21,091 nt of DNA from Saccoglossus kowalevskii (taxonomy: Eukaryota > Hemichordata > Enteropneusta > Harrimaniidae), in NCBI RefSeq assembly GCF_000003605.2, contig NW_003108579.1, positions 711,591 to 732,681 of the forward strand. Direction: 5' to 3'. Positions 1 through 10,261 of the stretch are shown piece after piece. The translations under genes were made by a program, and so were the position numbers. The number at the start of each line of letters is the position of its first letter. The first letter of the stretch is position 1. The notes under the pieces were generated by a model. It had not been told where the DNA came from. It made no database searches and saw only the letters and a program-made list of their open reading frames with translations.

Positions 1-46
<46 letters not shown>
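1..46. repeat. (TA)23 microsatellite, cut by window edge
   Basis: Perfect TA dinucleotide repeat from the first base to position 46, so the true array extends outside the window. It is a self-complementary, low-melting tract of a kind common in AT-rich animal DNA. It shows no sign of function beyond simple-sequence expansion. Confidence 0.97.
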
Positions 47-49
<3 letters not shown>

Positions 50-702
50 ATCATTACTATTGATCATATCTTAATAATTACCTCAACATAAATTGCCGGT
101 TAGCTAAACGAGCTATATAAATTCTGATTCGGCCATCCAGTGATGTCACAATCTCAATTTCGCCAAGAACCCATCTGTTTTGCCGATCAGGTTGTGTAAT
201 ATAAAATAGTATTATATGGTTTTATGTCACTGATACTACGTGATAAATGCGATAAAATGGGATTATATAGCTGAACGCGACCTGGACCACGGAACGCGGC
301 TTTGATGGTAGAGTGTCAAATATGATATGATCAAATAAAACGCACTATGTCTTGAAATAAAGAAGGGCTAATGGTATATATTAATATTTCATATATACTG
401 TTTTCTTAATCGACTGTATCAGCAACTATAAACATCGGGATTTCTTTTCACAATATGAACAAAACAAATCAATAAGTTCGATGCAGTCATACCGGTAGTA
501 ATGTCCATTAACACAGTTAAATTAATATGTTTCATATCCAGTGTTTGTTCTGTGCTTTTATAAAATGTATCAATATGTTTTGTCCTTAATCAATAATCAA
601 TAGCAAGTTGATATTTTGAAAAAAATAACATGTTTTGTTGAGAACGTATAATTTACGGATACGCTCCAAACACCTATATAGAAATACTGTATTAAAAATG
701 AC
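47..702. other. AT-rich non-coding stretch
   Basis: No reading frame of note, no RNA gene and no strong inverted repeat. Minor structures only: TAGCT...AGCTA near 102-115 and an imperfect GTATAT...ATATAC near 373-399. A duplicated GAACGCG word sits near 274-297. None of these exceeds what chance would give. Confidence 0.6.
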
Positions 703-867
703 TAATTTTCACTGGGTTTAAATTTCACTGATTTAAAATTTCAGGCATATTCAGTGGATTTTAAATTCACTGTTTCGTTATTTAGATAATGTGTTCTATG
801 CTAAATTTTACATATTAACTGGGTTTTAATTTAGCGCATTTTCCAGTCAGCGAATTAATACCCAGTG
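703..867. repeat. Cluster of palindromic CACTGGGTTTAAATT motifs
   Basis: Four diverged copies of a ~21-nt motif lie in 165 bp. They are 710-730 (CACTGGGTTTAAATTTCACT), 752-772 (CAGTGGATTTTAAATTCACT, itself a near-palindrome), 817-835 (ACTGGGTTTTAATT) and an inverted copy at 843-867. The last two form a hairpin: 818-831 pairs with 853-866 at 13 of 14 positions around a 21-nt loop. The ends of the cluster are also mutually inverted (703-730 against 843-872). This fits a small foldback or MITE-like element whose arms begin near CACTGGGT. No clear target-site duplication is visible, and no transposase is nearby. The family is unrecognised. Confidence 0.65.
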
Positions 868-872
868 AATAA

Positions 873-1667
873 TTACCCCCTTTACAGAAAAAAGAGATTC
901 ATAGCTCCTGGTTCAACATATCTAAAATCTCGACTGAGAAAAATCATTCATGTATTTGTCGGCTGACATGAACCTATAAGTCAGGGGGACAAATGTATTG
1001 TTATGCCAATATAATTATTGATTTTGACGGGCCGTTTCCCTACTATCTAGGTAAAATGCTCTTTGACACCTTATTGTGAGATACGACATAAGTTATTTAA
1101 CACCACTTCATGAAAAACATGTATTAGATACTAAATACTACAAGGCATTTGCATCAAACTAAAAATTAGACACGTACAGTTGCGAAGAATATACACTTCT
1201 GGCACTAAAGAATAAATGTATAGTCTTTTTTTTATATAATTTCTAAGGCAAATTTTAGAAAACTATCTGAATGTTACTACGGGTGCATTTGAGGAGTTGT
1301 GGTGTCGTATGCCATGATAATGTACCAAACAGGGATAACAAAGTGGTTCCAACAATATTCACAGACTATCTTAAAAATACATCGGACATCGAAGCAGATA
1401 TATTAACATAATGCTAGTGCGTATCTTGGTTGCTTCACACGTGATCAGTTGGTGTATGTCTGAATGTCGTAAAGCATTTAAGGCGTAAGTTGGTTTTGTT
1501 TTAAATAAATGATTTCCTGAAACTTAGTTAGTTAATACCTGTGTGCATAATTAGTGCGATTTCACTCATATGCGTCTATTTTAGTAACAACAGAGTTATA
1601 TCATTAACGTTCTTCAAATTCAAAATATTTGTTTAAAATATAGTTACTGTAATGCAAAGACATTAGG
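873..1667. other. Non-coding stretch without recognised features
   Basis: AT-rich sequence with no credible coding segment, RNA gene or long inverted repeat. It contains a short T8 run near 1225 and scattered AATAAA words that have no transcript context. Confidence 0.6.
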
Positions 1668-1798
1668 TTTTGAAGGGAGCTGGTCGTCGTACAACGCGTG
1701 TTCGAATTTCATGTGAACAAAGTATTTTACCAGCGTTGTATACGTCGCTATAAGTCCCATATCGAACAGGTCGTGACGCGACGACCACCACCCTTTTA
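1668..1798. mobile_element. MITE-like inverted-repeat element, CpG-rich
   Basis: About 130 bp bounded by imperfect terminal inverted repeats. The left arm reads TTTTGAAGGGAGCTGGTCGT from 1668. The right arm, read in reverse complement from 1798, begins AAAAGGGTGGTGGTCGTCGC. The core GGTCGTCG (1682-1689) is matched exactly by CGACGACC (1779-1786). A second inverted pair lies inside (GTTCGA at 1700-1705 against TCGAAC at 1762-1767). CpG density is far above the surrounding sequence, about 13 CpGs in 110 bp. Size and symmetry suggest a non-autonomous DNA transposon or foldback element. No flanking target-site duplication is certain and no superfamily can be named. Confidence 0.5.
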
Positions 1799-2059
1799 AT
1801 TATTTTCAGTGTTTTAATTGATTGCTGCTAATGATAACATAATAGTCAAGTAGAATTAAAAATCAACCACATTCACTAGCCTGTGAATGTATCGACAAAT
1901 TCGACGGGTAAACGAAGAAAAAAATTTGATCAGCGACTCCCCAACTTTGTGACACTCCCCATTCCTACATATGGTTATAAAAGTGGCAGAAATGCAGATG
2001 GGAAAACATTCGCTGATGCCGCACTGTATGAAACGGAACGGATGGTTTATCTTTATAAA

Positions 2060-2542
2060 TACTGATATTGAATTCACAAAGCTCATTGATGACATCATAA
2101 TCTGATGTACATTGAAATATGCTAAATTATGTTTGTCTTCGGGAACAGTACACTGCGACCATTCAATGATGAAATTTACACCTATCGTCTGATTTACCAA
2201 TTCATGCAACGTTAAGTTTATTCGAAACAGGGCTGATGTTTAGCGTCGAGTTTTTCATTTATCTGAATTTGTCAAAAATAGTGATATCGCGTTCATTGGG
2301 GCAGTGTATTCTAGATGCTTTATAACATGTATTCGTACCACGAGAGTAAAATATTGAGTGACGCATAATAAGTTTGCATCAAATGTCAATATAGCGATGG
2401 AAAACCTCTCTTCATTTCCGAAAGTTAACATGGCCAACATGTCTTGAAGAAATTCATTAGTTTGCCCACTTTTACTGAATGCCCTGGGGGCTGGTCTGGA
2501 TCTTGCCATTTCTTTCTCACAATCTAATTCAATATGGAACAT
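2060..2542 (-). pseudogene. Decayed von Willebrand factor A (VWA) domain fragment
   Basis: In one minus-strand frame, 2542 down to about 2125 reads as a degraded VWA domain. In order it shows FLQDMLAMLTFGNEERFSIA ILTFDAN (helix 1 and the following strand, 2461-2374), IKHLEYTAPMNAI (usually IxxLxYxxGxTNTxxAI, about 2322-2284), then GVNFII and PEDKHNLA (the late strand and helix, about 2182-2128). After a frameshift near 2120, FQCTSDYDVINELCEF matches the usual 'hVFxvxdydxLxel' end at about 2117-2070. Two in-frame stops (TGA at 2257-2255, TAA at 2242-2240) and loss of the ITDG strand region break it, and no DxSxS metal site is seen. VWA domains mediate adhesion and matrix assembly in animals. 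The match rests on pattern order, without an alignment score. The parent gene is unknown, and this could be a dead exon or a dead copy. Confidence 0.55.
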
Positions 2543-2545
2543 ATA

Positions 2546-2561
2546 ATAACAGATCTGTTAT
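2546..2561. repeat. 16-bp perfect palindrome ATAACAGATCTGTTAT
   Basis: A perfect dyad centred on AGATCT, four bases beyond the 5' edge of the VWA-like segment. It could be a dyad binding site, an insertion scar or chance; nothing else in the sequence discriminates between these. Confidence 0.5.
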
Positions 2562-3380
2562 ATTAATTGATAAAATATACTTTCCGTAGCTGTGCACTTT
2601 CTAATTCAATTTATTTTTTCAATTTCAACAGCTTCTGCCTTAAAGCATTATGCGACTCGCTACAACGCACACTCCAGGGTGTTTGATATAAACTTTCTAG
2701 AGCTTTCCAGAGTTTCAAATTTTAATCAGGATGACTGCATATTATTTCCAACGCTATACAACCAGTATGTTAATTGGTGCGCTGAGAAAAGCGCGTCCTG
2801 ATACTTTCTGGTGTTGTGTAAAAAAATGTAAAAAAACGCATTCTACGAAGATTCGTAATAAATACCTACGTATGTAAACACTGGGATATAAAGTCACTGG
2901 TGTCATTATTTCTTATTCTAGTCACTCATAGATTTCAATCAATGCATTACGCTGGAAAGAAATATGTATTCATTAAAGCAGAAATTGCATCGTAGCACAT
3001 CACACTGATGTAAGAATCCAAATTAGAAGTGGGCGAGAAGGGAATTATTGAATTACGTTTAATTGGAAACTGAGTTGAGAGCTACAAAACCTGTCTGTCA
3101 ACTAGTAACATCGAATGTAGTTGTCATCGTATAGTACCCGAATTTAATCACGCACTTGTAAGGTACAAACACGACAAGATTAGCAAAACGTTCCTCCTAG
3201 TGAAAAGGATACATGTTTTCTTATGTCACTTAGGCGAGTCATTTTCACAAGTTATATATGAACATATACACGTCTCTGTATGCTTTCACTTCAGTTGAGC
3301 CAAAACTTACGTACAAGGCAGAATGTGGTGCATCGAAAAAACAATATCACAAGCTGCTCTCTGATTTGTCTGACTAATAG
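2562..3380. other. Non-coding stretch; one unsupported open frame
   Basis: Contains a polypyrimidine tract ending in CAACAG at about 2606-2631, followed by an open plus-strand frame to about 2801. This resembles a 3' splice site plus exon, but the encoded residues match no family I recognise. The rest is AT-rich with A-runs near 2820-2836 and no other structure. Confidence 0.45.
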
Positions 3381-3409
3381 GTGTGATGATTGGGTAGCCA
3401 ATCACACAC
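3381..3409. repeat. 12-bp hairpin with GTAG loop
   Basis: GTGTGaTGATTGG (3381-3393) pairs with CCAATCACACAC (3398-3409). All 12 base pairs are Watson-Crick, with one bulged A at 3386 and a four-base loop. The inner stem carries a CCAAT/ATTGG pair. It could be a foldback remnant or a structured RNA element; no further context supports either. Confidence 0.7.
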
Positions 3410-3663
3410 AACCTTGTGAATAGCTTCGAGTTGAGACTAAAACTGTGGTTATCAAGTTGTGGGTACAAGTTTCGTTGTTGTGAAAGGATTCGAACTATCA
3501 CGTACACAAAAATGAAGAATCCACATTCAATAGTCGTAGCTTAATTTAATAAAGCATTGCAAACACTGTGGAAAACCATGTCAATTCTCCTCGAGCCTGA
3601 ATAATAAACATTACTTCCAGAGAGCAACCAATCAATTCAAATAACGTTCAAAAGCGTGCTGTC

Positions 3664-3708
3664 AAAAAAACAAGGTCATCTCCCTAAGGATCGATGCCTT
3701 GTTTTTTT
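3664..3708. repeat. 16-bp A/T-tailed hairpin
   Basis: Left arm A7-CAAGG-t-CATC (3664-3680) pairs with right arm GATG-CCTTG-T7 (3693-3708). This gives 16 base pairs with a single bulged T at 3676 and a 12-nt apical loop that can close further (TCC with GGA). Such a long near-perfect match is unlikely by chance. It may be the core of a foldback repeat. The stem is shorter than a typical animal microRNA precursor. Confidence 0.75.
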
Positions 3709-3709
3709 T

Positions 3710-6700
3710 AAACCTATTGATTACGACTGAGTTGTGTTTCAGGCGAATCAGTGATGCGGCATGGCATGAGATAGAGGTTGAGTTTTCTGCAAGGAATTGC
3801 ATGTTTGATCTACAAACTATTTAGGCTTCAAGAAATCAATACCTCAATTTGTCCTACACATGTGAAACGCAATTTCTAAAGCGATGTGACAATCTAAATT
3901 AATGGTCTGGAATGGTTGTTATACATGTATTTGTGAGTGTGTCTCACCATGTTATATATTGAAGAAAAGTATAGGACAATACACATATTTGGTCGGATGG
4001 TGAAGTTGGGGTAGGAGAACATGTCTCTGTTATGTGATAGTAAATCGTTCTTATATACATATTTGTCATTAACGGATTTACAACACAAATTTATACTGTT
4101 GAAATTATGATAACGTGAACATAATTTTTTGTATGATAAGCATAATTTGACAATAATTGAACTCACATTTGACGATGCATTACAGTGGTTGCTACGGGGA
4201 TGTGTATTAGTTTTGGAAGTTGGAAAGATGAACAGAACGAAAATGAAAAAAGAATAACTAAAGAAAAAAGCGAAAGTTACTTAATTGTATGATAGTGGGA
4301 AGCAACTAATAGAGCTAACAAAGCGCGATAAACTGTTGAAATTTTGCGAAGATCGCATAACAGATCAGATATTTAACGTTGAATATAACAAATTACTATT
4401 AAGATATTCACAATTGATACAGCATTCAAACTTGTTGAATGTTTAAATGTTATATTAAAATTCTCACATTTACTTTGTGTGCATTTACTACTTTATTTCA
4501 GGTTTATCATTTTAGTTTACTGAATAGTGAATTAAAATAGACGTCACAAATGTATTGACTTATCTTGCAATTGAATTTTGATTATTATTATTACTTAACA
4601 CAGATAATATGTATGTTTTATTCGGGGATTCCTTCCTTCCCAGTTTGTTTAAATCATTCAATATTACGCAATATTGATGTAAAACCATTTTACAGAATGA
4701 CAACATGTGGTAACCGTCTAGCAAATAGTCATTACCTCCTCTCCACATTTGTGACGGAGGCAAGTACTCCTAAACTTGAAAACACAAATTGTTGACGAAA
4801 CAAAACAAACACGTGCCCAGAAGCACTAGAACGGTCTACTGAAACAACCTTATAAACATTTGTCATACGCCTAGCTGTTAACCAAAATAAATTGATCGAG
4901 TAGGGTTCAAACAATTACACACGAATACATGTACGACAGAGTGCACACGGACAATCTTATTTGTACATTTCTATTAAATAATCTCAACCGGAATTACCCA
5001 ACGTGATGCATATTACTTAAATGTAAAATCCGGGATTTTCGAAAGTCGTGTGCTTAATTGCAGTGAAGCAACGTGACGTGGATATGACAGGGAAGTATGC
5101 AAGTTATATTAGCTAGAGCTCCTACGCAATTTGTGGCTGTCATGCAAAGAACAGATAATTGATGAAAATAATGTAATTGCGGTATTAGATGTCTGATATT
5201 TTAAGTGATTTTACTACCCACTGCGAGTATGGTTGCATGAGTCATTCTTTGTTAGAGTATACATTGAGAATTGATCTTTTGTGAACTGGATGAGCGGCTA
5301 CTGACGGTTTTTTTCCGACTCTTGCTGTATGTCATTAACGTTTATTGTACACATTCCGAACTGTTAGCCTTCAGCAGACTCTTATGTACGTATGTTCTGA
5401 AGTTTAACTAAGTAGGAGCAATGATGTAAACTACGTTGACAGTTAAAACGGTGTCGAGTACGAAAAGTGGAAATGCTAACACGCTAAATTAATCTTTAAC
5501 CTATGTTTGGTGTTTTCGTCATGTGAAATGGAACACGACATTGATCTTATAGTTGGATTGTCCTTTTCAAGATGTATATGTAGCCGCATGTATGAACAAA
5601 TGGGACAATGTCTTTCAATCTTAGGTTCTCCGCTCATGGTCAATGTATGAATCAATTTCTGTCAAAAATCCTGATACGCTCGATAAATCATGAATGTGTC
5701 TTCATCGCTCGTTCTGTTGAATGTACGTAGCTGTTTATTGAACAGTTTAAATTGTGTTCAGGTTGATTGTCGGTGCATATCGCCACTAGTTCAAATTTAT
5801 ATTGGCGTGAATATTTAAGTACGATTTCCATAATTAATAACTAAAATCGCAAATCGATTGTGTGTGTTTTTTTTCAAACCTTGGGCATGCAAAAACAATC
5901 TAAAAAAATTGTCTGAATACATATAAACATCACATAACTATTTATTTAACAACTTTACTGTGTACGTTATGGTTCACATTAACCTTCGGTTCTAAAATAA
6001 TCCAAATAATGTCAGGTTACGTCAGAAACATAATTCATAATCAATAGAACCAAAATCGAGGCTTATCCTGTATTTTTGTCGAAACTGAACGTTGATGTGA
6101 AACTCGATGAGATATAAATTGATGAATGTATATGTATGATCTGCATATATCACTTGAGGTGCATGTTGCTTTTATGTGTGGGGAAACTTATCATGGCCTA
6201 TCATGGATATTACTCTAAGCAATGGAGGTGAAAATACGTGGCAATAAACGTGCTTGTATTATATTGGGTGAAACAATAAAGACAGTTTATATAACAAAGT
6301 ATTATTGTGTAGGATAAATTTGTTCTGACATTATGCGTAACCTTCTCGAACACAAAGTGATTCGGCCATTTATGGAGTTCGTAACATCATTTACAATATA
6401 TATAATAATACCATACATATTTGAATGGATTCGGGCTGTATGAACGGGTTCGTTATGAAAAATTCAATTGAAACGCAATTAAAGGGAATGGTATTGTCTG
6501 AATGCGACTATTCCCATCAAATTGATTACCTAATAGTAACAAAATTATTATTCATTAGAACGCAATGAGATATGATTTATTTCGCAGAAGGTTTTCTTAA
6601 GAATATGACCTCACATGACCATGCAATATCCGATGTATTAAATATGTGTACCGCTTATCAATACTCATTAAAAAACTAACGCCTAGATCGAGCTGTTAGA

Positions 6701-7116
6701 AGTATATATGTCAACTTTCAACGGGAGTAAATTCGCAAATTTCTTGTTGCGTTAGATTAGGAATAGGCGTGACTGACTAGTTAAATTATGAAAGCAGTAC
6801 AAAATGTTATAGTTTATTGCTTGGAAAAGTTCAGCAAATAAATGACAACATGTAATTAAATGTACACGCACTTGTTTTATGGAAGTATAAGAATTGTATA
6901 ACAACAATATGTTGAAGTAATTGTGTGTCTTCATAACTTTGGATCTTGTTGTTACAATCGTCAATTGAAAAAACGGTTATTTGCTTGCTCAATACTCCAG
7001 GAAAATCCGATCACGGTACATGTGTCGCAGCCAAATCAGACTAGCCAGAATAAAAGTAATTTCCTAAATTATGTTAAAATAAATGTGTAAGCATATGTGA
7101 AATATATGTGTTTCGT

Positions 7117-7117
<1 letters not shown>
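3710..7117. other. Long AT-rich non-coding stretch
   Basis: 3.4 kb with no recognisable coding segment, RNA gene or mobile element. Open frames at 3894-4166, 4560-4914 and 6752-6964 translate to sequence with no family resemblance and are of chance length. Minor items are an ATT trinucleotide run near 4576-4590 and CCTCC...GGAGG at 4735-4760. A tandem TATCATGG pair sits near 6189-6206. Confidence 0.55.

Positions 7118-7147
<30 letters not shown>
7118..7147. repeat. T30 homopolymer
   Basis: Thirty uninterrupted Ts. This could be a simple mononucleotide expansion or the poly(A) tail of an old minus-strand retroinsertion. For the latter, the sequence just to its right lacks a complementary AATAAA signal and shows no clear target-site duplication, so a simple tract is the safer call. 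Confidence 0.9.
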
Positions 7148-7148
<1 letters not shown>

Positions 7149-8835
7149 TACATCATTAATAGTGTTTGTGTAAAATTCGGAATATTCGGTTTGTATATGT
7201 TATTGCCGAGCAACAATTTAAAGTGATTGGAGTAGCGACGCTAACAGACACTCACAGTTTGATTAACAACCGTAAATCCATAAAACAATCTACGTGAACG
7301 CAGCGACATATATTTCAAATGTACCTCCTGTCACTTTGATTGATCATGTGTAAGCCTTTCGTTGTTTGCGATTACAATTAAATGACGAAATAACCCGTAC
7401 ATGGTTGACATTGTCTCGACTAATGCACAAACAGTGGAATAAGAGCCATCAATTACTGTCAATATACACACACAGTGAATCGAATGTTATGTGAGATAAT
7501 CGGAGTGTAATAGATTAAAAGTTCCTTGAAACGTTAGCAGCTGAGATTATGATACACAATAGTTATTTAGAATCTGTCGTCGCTGATGAAATGTCCCAAA
7601 TATATTTAAATTACATCAATGGTGTGATTATATACAAGAGCTTAGCTACCGCAATTTGCAGATATTTTGACTACTTTAATATCAGGCATTCATCCTAGGG
7701 GTCGTTATTACGGAATTCAATAAAGCAGTAATAGGTGGTGCGAAACGTAATAGTGTGCGATAATGGTTACTAGTAATTACCAACGCAACAAGGCAGTGTG
7801 TGCTTTTGAATTAAGCGGAATCGACTTTCTAGTATAATTGGCAAGATTCGATTACTAGATATTAGAAAACTAATAGTGATTAGTGCATATTTTTGTCAGT
7901 CACGTTTCAATAATTGATTAAACGATGCACACTAGCATGGTCTTACATTTGTTAAGCTATTGCCTACAATATATTATATTTTGTTCAAACATATCTAATA
8001 ACTGTATCTGTGTAAACTCCAGCTTATATAATGTAATATGATATTATACAATGTTTAATAAAATATCAGCATTTTTTTTTTAATATTCTAATTGAGTACG
8101 TGGTAATTGCAGACACAAAACAATTGTGAAATGTGAAAGGTGGTTTATTTTATTTATAAATAAATCAGGAAAATAATCACAAAGACGAATGTAAAGTCAC
8201 GGTTTTTTATGCAAACAATTGTATTATGTCTCTAGACTAACATGGGAGTTAATTTACATACATGTTACCATGAAATGCTAGATACCTTGAGTGGCTGTGC
8301 TTAAATGATGGCATATTGTACACATGTAGGGAGTGATTTTTGTAATGGGAGTTCGACAGATTTACATGTTTGCTTTTTTCTCAGTAAATAAACTTAAATA
8401 TGTCTAAACAACAATTATGTAATCATATATTCATAAGAGTCGGTTAAACGTATTATGCCTATTTGTCATGTTTTCGTGACGATTTTCACGCCATTTCACC
8501 GAGTACTAAAAAATGTATCTCTCGTATCATGAATTGCTAGATGAATTGTTAAACGAATATACATAATTTGCATACATATCTAGAGGTGGCCACACGTGTT
8601 ACATGCGTCAAATTAACGATTGTTTTTGTTTGCCTATCTTGTGTGTGTTATTCACGATATGCATAATGTTATAAATATAGTTACTGATCGAAAAATTGCA
8701 CAACCACAATTCTAATGCACGAGTTCTTTATTTCATTGCATTTATTGCTCTATCTGATTTAAAACATTTGTACATGTTTTTTTTTCACTCGACAGTATTT
8801 GAAACAAGATAGATCATACTGACCATGGAATTCGG
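7148..8835. other. AT-rich non-coding stretch
   Basis: No gene seen. It holds a 16-bp A/T palindrome (TTTATTTATAAATAAA, 8149-8164), a T-run near 8071-8081, TAATATGATATTA near 8034-8046 and scattered polyadenylation-like AATAAA words. All of these are plausible by chance in this composition. Confidence 0.55.
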
Positions 8836-8839
8836 ATTG

Positions 8840-8932
8840 CGCATGCCCATCTAGACATTGCGAGACCGCGTATATTACACTCGATTTGGAACGGTCTAAG
8901 ACACTGTGTCGCGCGCGTCTGCTTATATTTTA
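8840..8932. promoter_or_regulatory. Small CpG cluster with NRF1-like half site
   Basis: About ten CpGs in roughly 95 bp against a CpG-poor background. They include TTGCGCATGCC (8847-8857, close to half of an NRF1-type TGCGCATGCGC site), a GACCGCG word and TGTCGCGCGCGT (8916-8927). Such a cluster can mark an unmethylated promoter or a young repeat. No adjoining first exon, TATA element or coding start is recognisable, so a promoter role is inference only. Confidence 0.25.
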
Positions 8933-8983
8933 GAAGCGATCTCATGTGTTGGTGTTTCGTAATATGCCAGTAATTTTCACTGG

Positions 8984-10000
8984 AAATACCGCCACCATTT
9001 TTCTTCTTAAACCCTTATCTAAATACAGAATACACTGGAAGTACGTTTATACTGATGTGTATACGCACAGATTAACAAACATCTAATTTTTATTTAACAA
9101 GCAATTCATTCATTTTTAATCAGCAAATACGTAGCAACTAGGACTTTCAGCAATGAGGCAGTAACAGTTCCGGTAATGTGAATTTTTTATTTGAATATCG
9201 CTTCAGTATAACTCATGACAGTAACACATTATGTTGGTCCATAGTGTAAAAAGAATTCTAAACATATATACATTCAGAAGCAGGCATGACACATTTTACG
9301 CAATTTACGTAATTCAATAGAGCAAAGTAACACGCACTTTGTTACAAGAGAACCCGTTCTAAGAGCACACAACGCAACAGTGCATACACATTATCTGGGA
9401 TAGATGAACAAAATAAAACGTTGGAGAATTAATTACAACGCGTCAGTGCGTGAGATTTTTTCCCATTATACATTTTGCTCGGTATAATTATCCGCACATT
9501 CGAAATTTTCAGAAATGCCGCAAATAAAAGAGTGTATTATAAGAATTGGAAATAGAAAACGACCAACCTGTTCTGGAAATTGTGTCTATCACAAGCTCGA
9601 CTCCATTCCCTCTATTCTGCACGTAATAGACTAATTAGTGTTTACAATTGTCGGGGAGAAGTCTAGGCTCCCTATTGCGCCGTTTATGTAACTGGGTCAA
9701 CCACGACTTACAGCGTAATTTTCAGCAGCTTTGGCATTCTGATCAGGCCTTTATTTGGGTAAAATCATAACCTGACTGTTTATATTACAAAGGAGGTTAG
9801 GATTGTGATAAATATGCTAATTATGTGAAAATGTCTGTAACTGTACAACAGTAGTATGTATCATACGCCAGAAGCATATCATCTTTCACCTTTTCTTTCA
9901 CTCATCTTTTTCATGAATAATTATGATCGGATATTGTAATTATTATATATGTATCCAGTTATCTATATCCCTTTTTTACAGTGTACATATAATATGCGTC
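8984..10000. other. Non-coding stretch without recognised features
   Basis: AT-rich, with no open frame of note and no RNA gene. A short CCAGT...ACTGG stem at 8967-8983 shares the 13-mer TAATTTTCACTGG with the motif cluster at 703-715; this may be chance. Confidence 0.5.
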
Positions 10001-10076
10001 GATGCGAGTTTTATAAACTCTCCTCAGCAGCCGTAATAGGAGTTTCAATTAACGCGTGTAGTTTGATGCGAGTTTT
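10001..10076 (+). repeat. Direct 12-bp repeat GATGCGAGTTTT, 64 bp apart
   Basis: Identical 12-mers at 10001-10012 and 10065-10076, each followed by a run that includes AAAC within about ten bases. The close spacing makes coincidence less likely than for a random pair. It could be a decayed tandem unit or paired binding sites. No protein-coding context. Confidence 0.45.
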
Positions 10077-10261
10077 CGAAACCAAAGTGATATAATCATT
10101 CCCACACTAAAGACGGATAGGGGAAGTCATGAGTCGACAGAGACTGTTTAATGTCAGCTAAAAGATCAGTGTATGTTATTCTGCATATATTATAGTCGAT
10201 GAAATAATTGCTAAGTTGTTATCCCAGTTAGTAATTTGCCTTATTCACGATGCATATTACC

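Noticed and set aside
1699-1708. TGTTCGAATT as a possible B-box of a tRNA-derived SINE
   Set aside because: It lies inside one arm of the inverted-repeat element, the T-stem does not pair and no A-box precedes it.
1883-2065. 60-codon plus-strand frame
   Set aside because: It lies largely opposite the VWA-like segment and just beyond its C-terminal end, and its residues match nothing.
2879-2901. CACTGGGATATAAAGTCACTGG as a fifth copy of the 703-867 motif
   Set aside because: The ends match but the middle does not (about 16 of 21 overall). The copy is isolated and may be chance.
3486-3496. Minus-strand AGTTCGAATCC, a near-perfect tRNA B-box
   Set aside because: The flanking bases do not form a T-stem, and no acceptor stem or A-box is found at the right distance, so neither a tRNA nor a SINE is supported.
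3894-4166. 90-codon minus-strand open frame
   Set aside because: No family resemblance, and its length is expected by chance at this composition.
4735-4760. CCTCC...CAC-ATTT-GTG...GGAGG hairpin
   Set aside because: The two short stems are separated by an unequal internal loop; too weak to claim.
8149-8164. 16-bp palindrome TTTATTTATAAATAAA as an operator-like site
   Set aside because: Pure A/T sequence of low complexity; easily produced by chance here.
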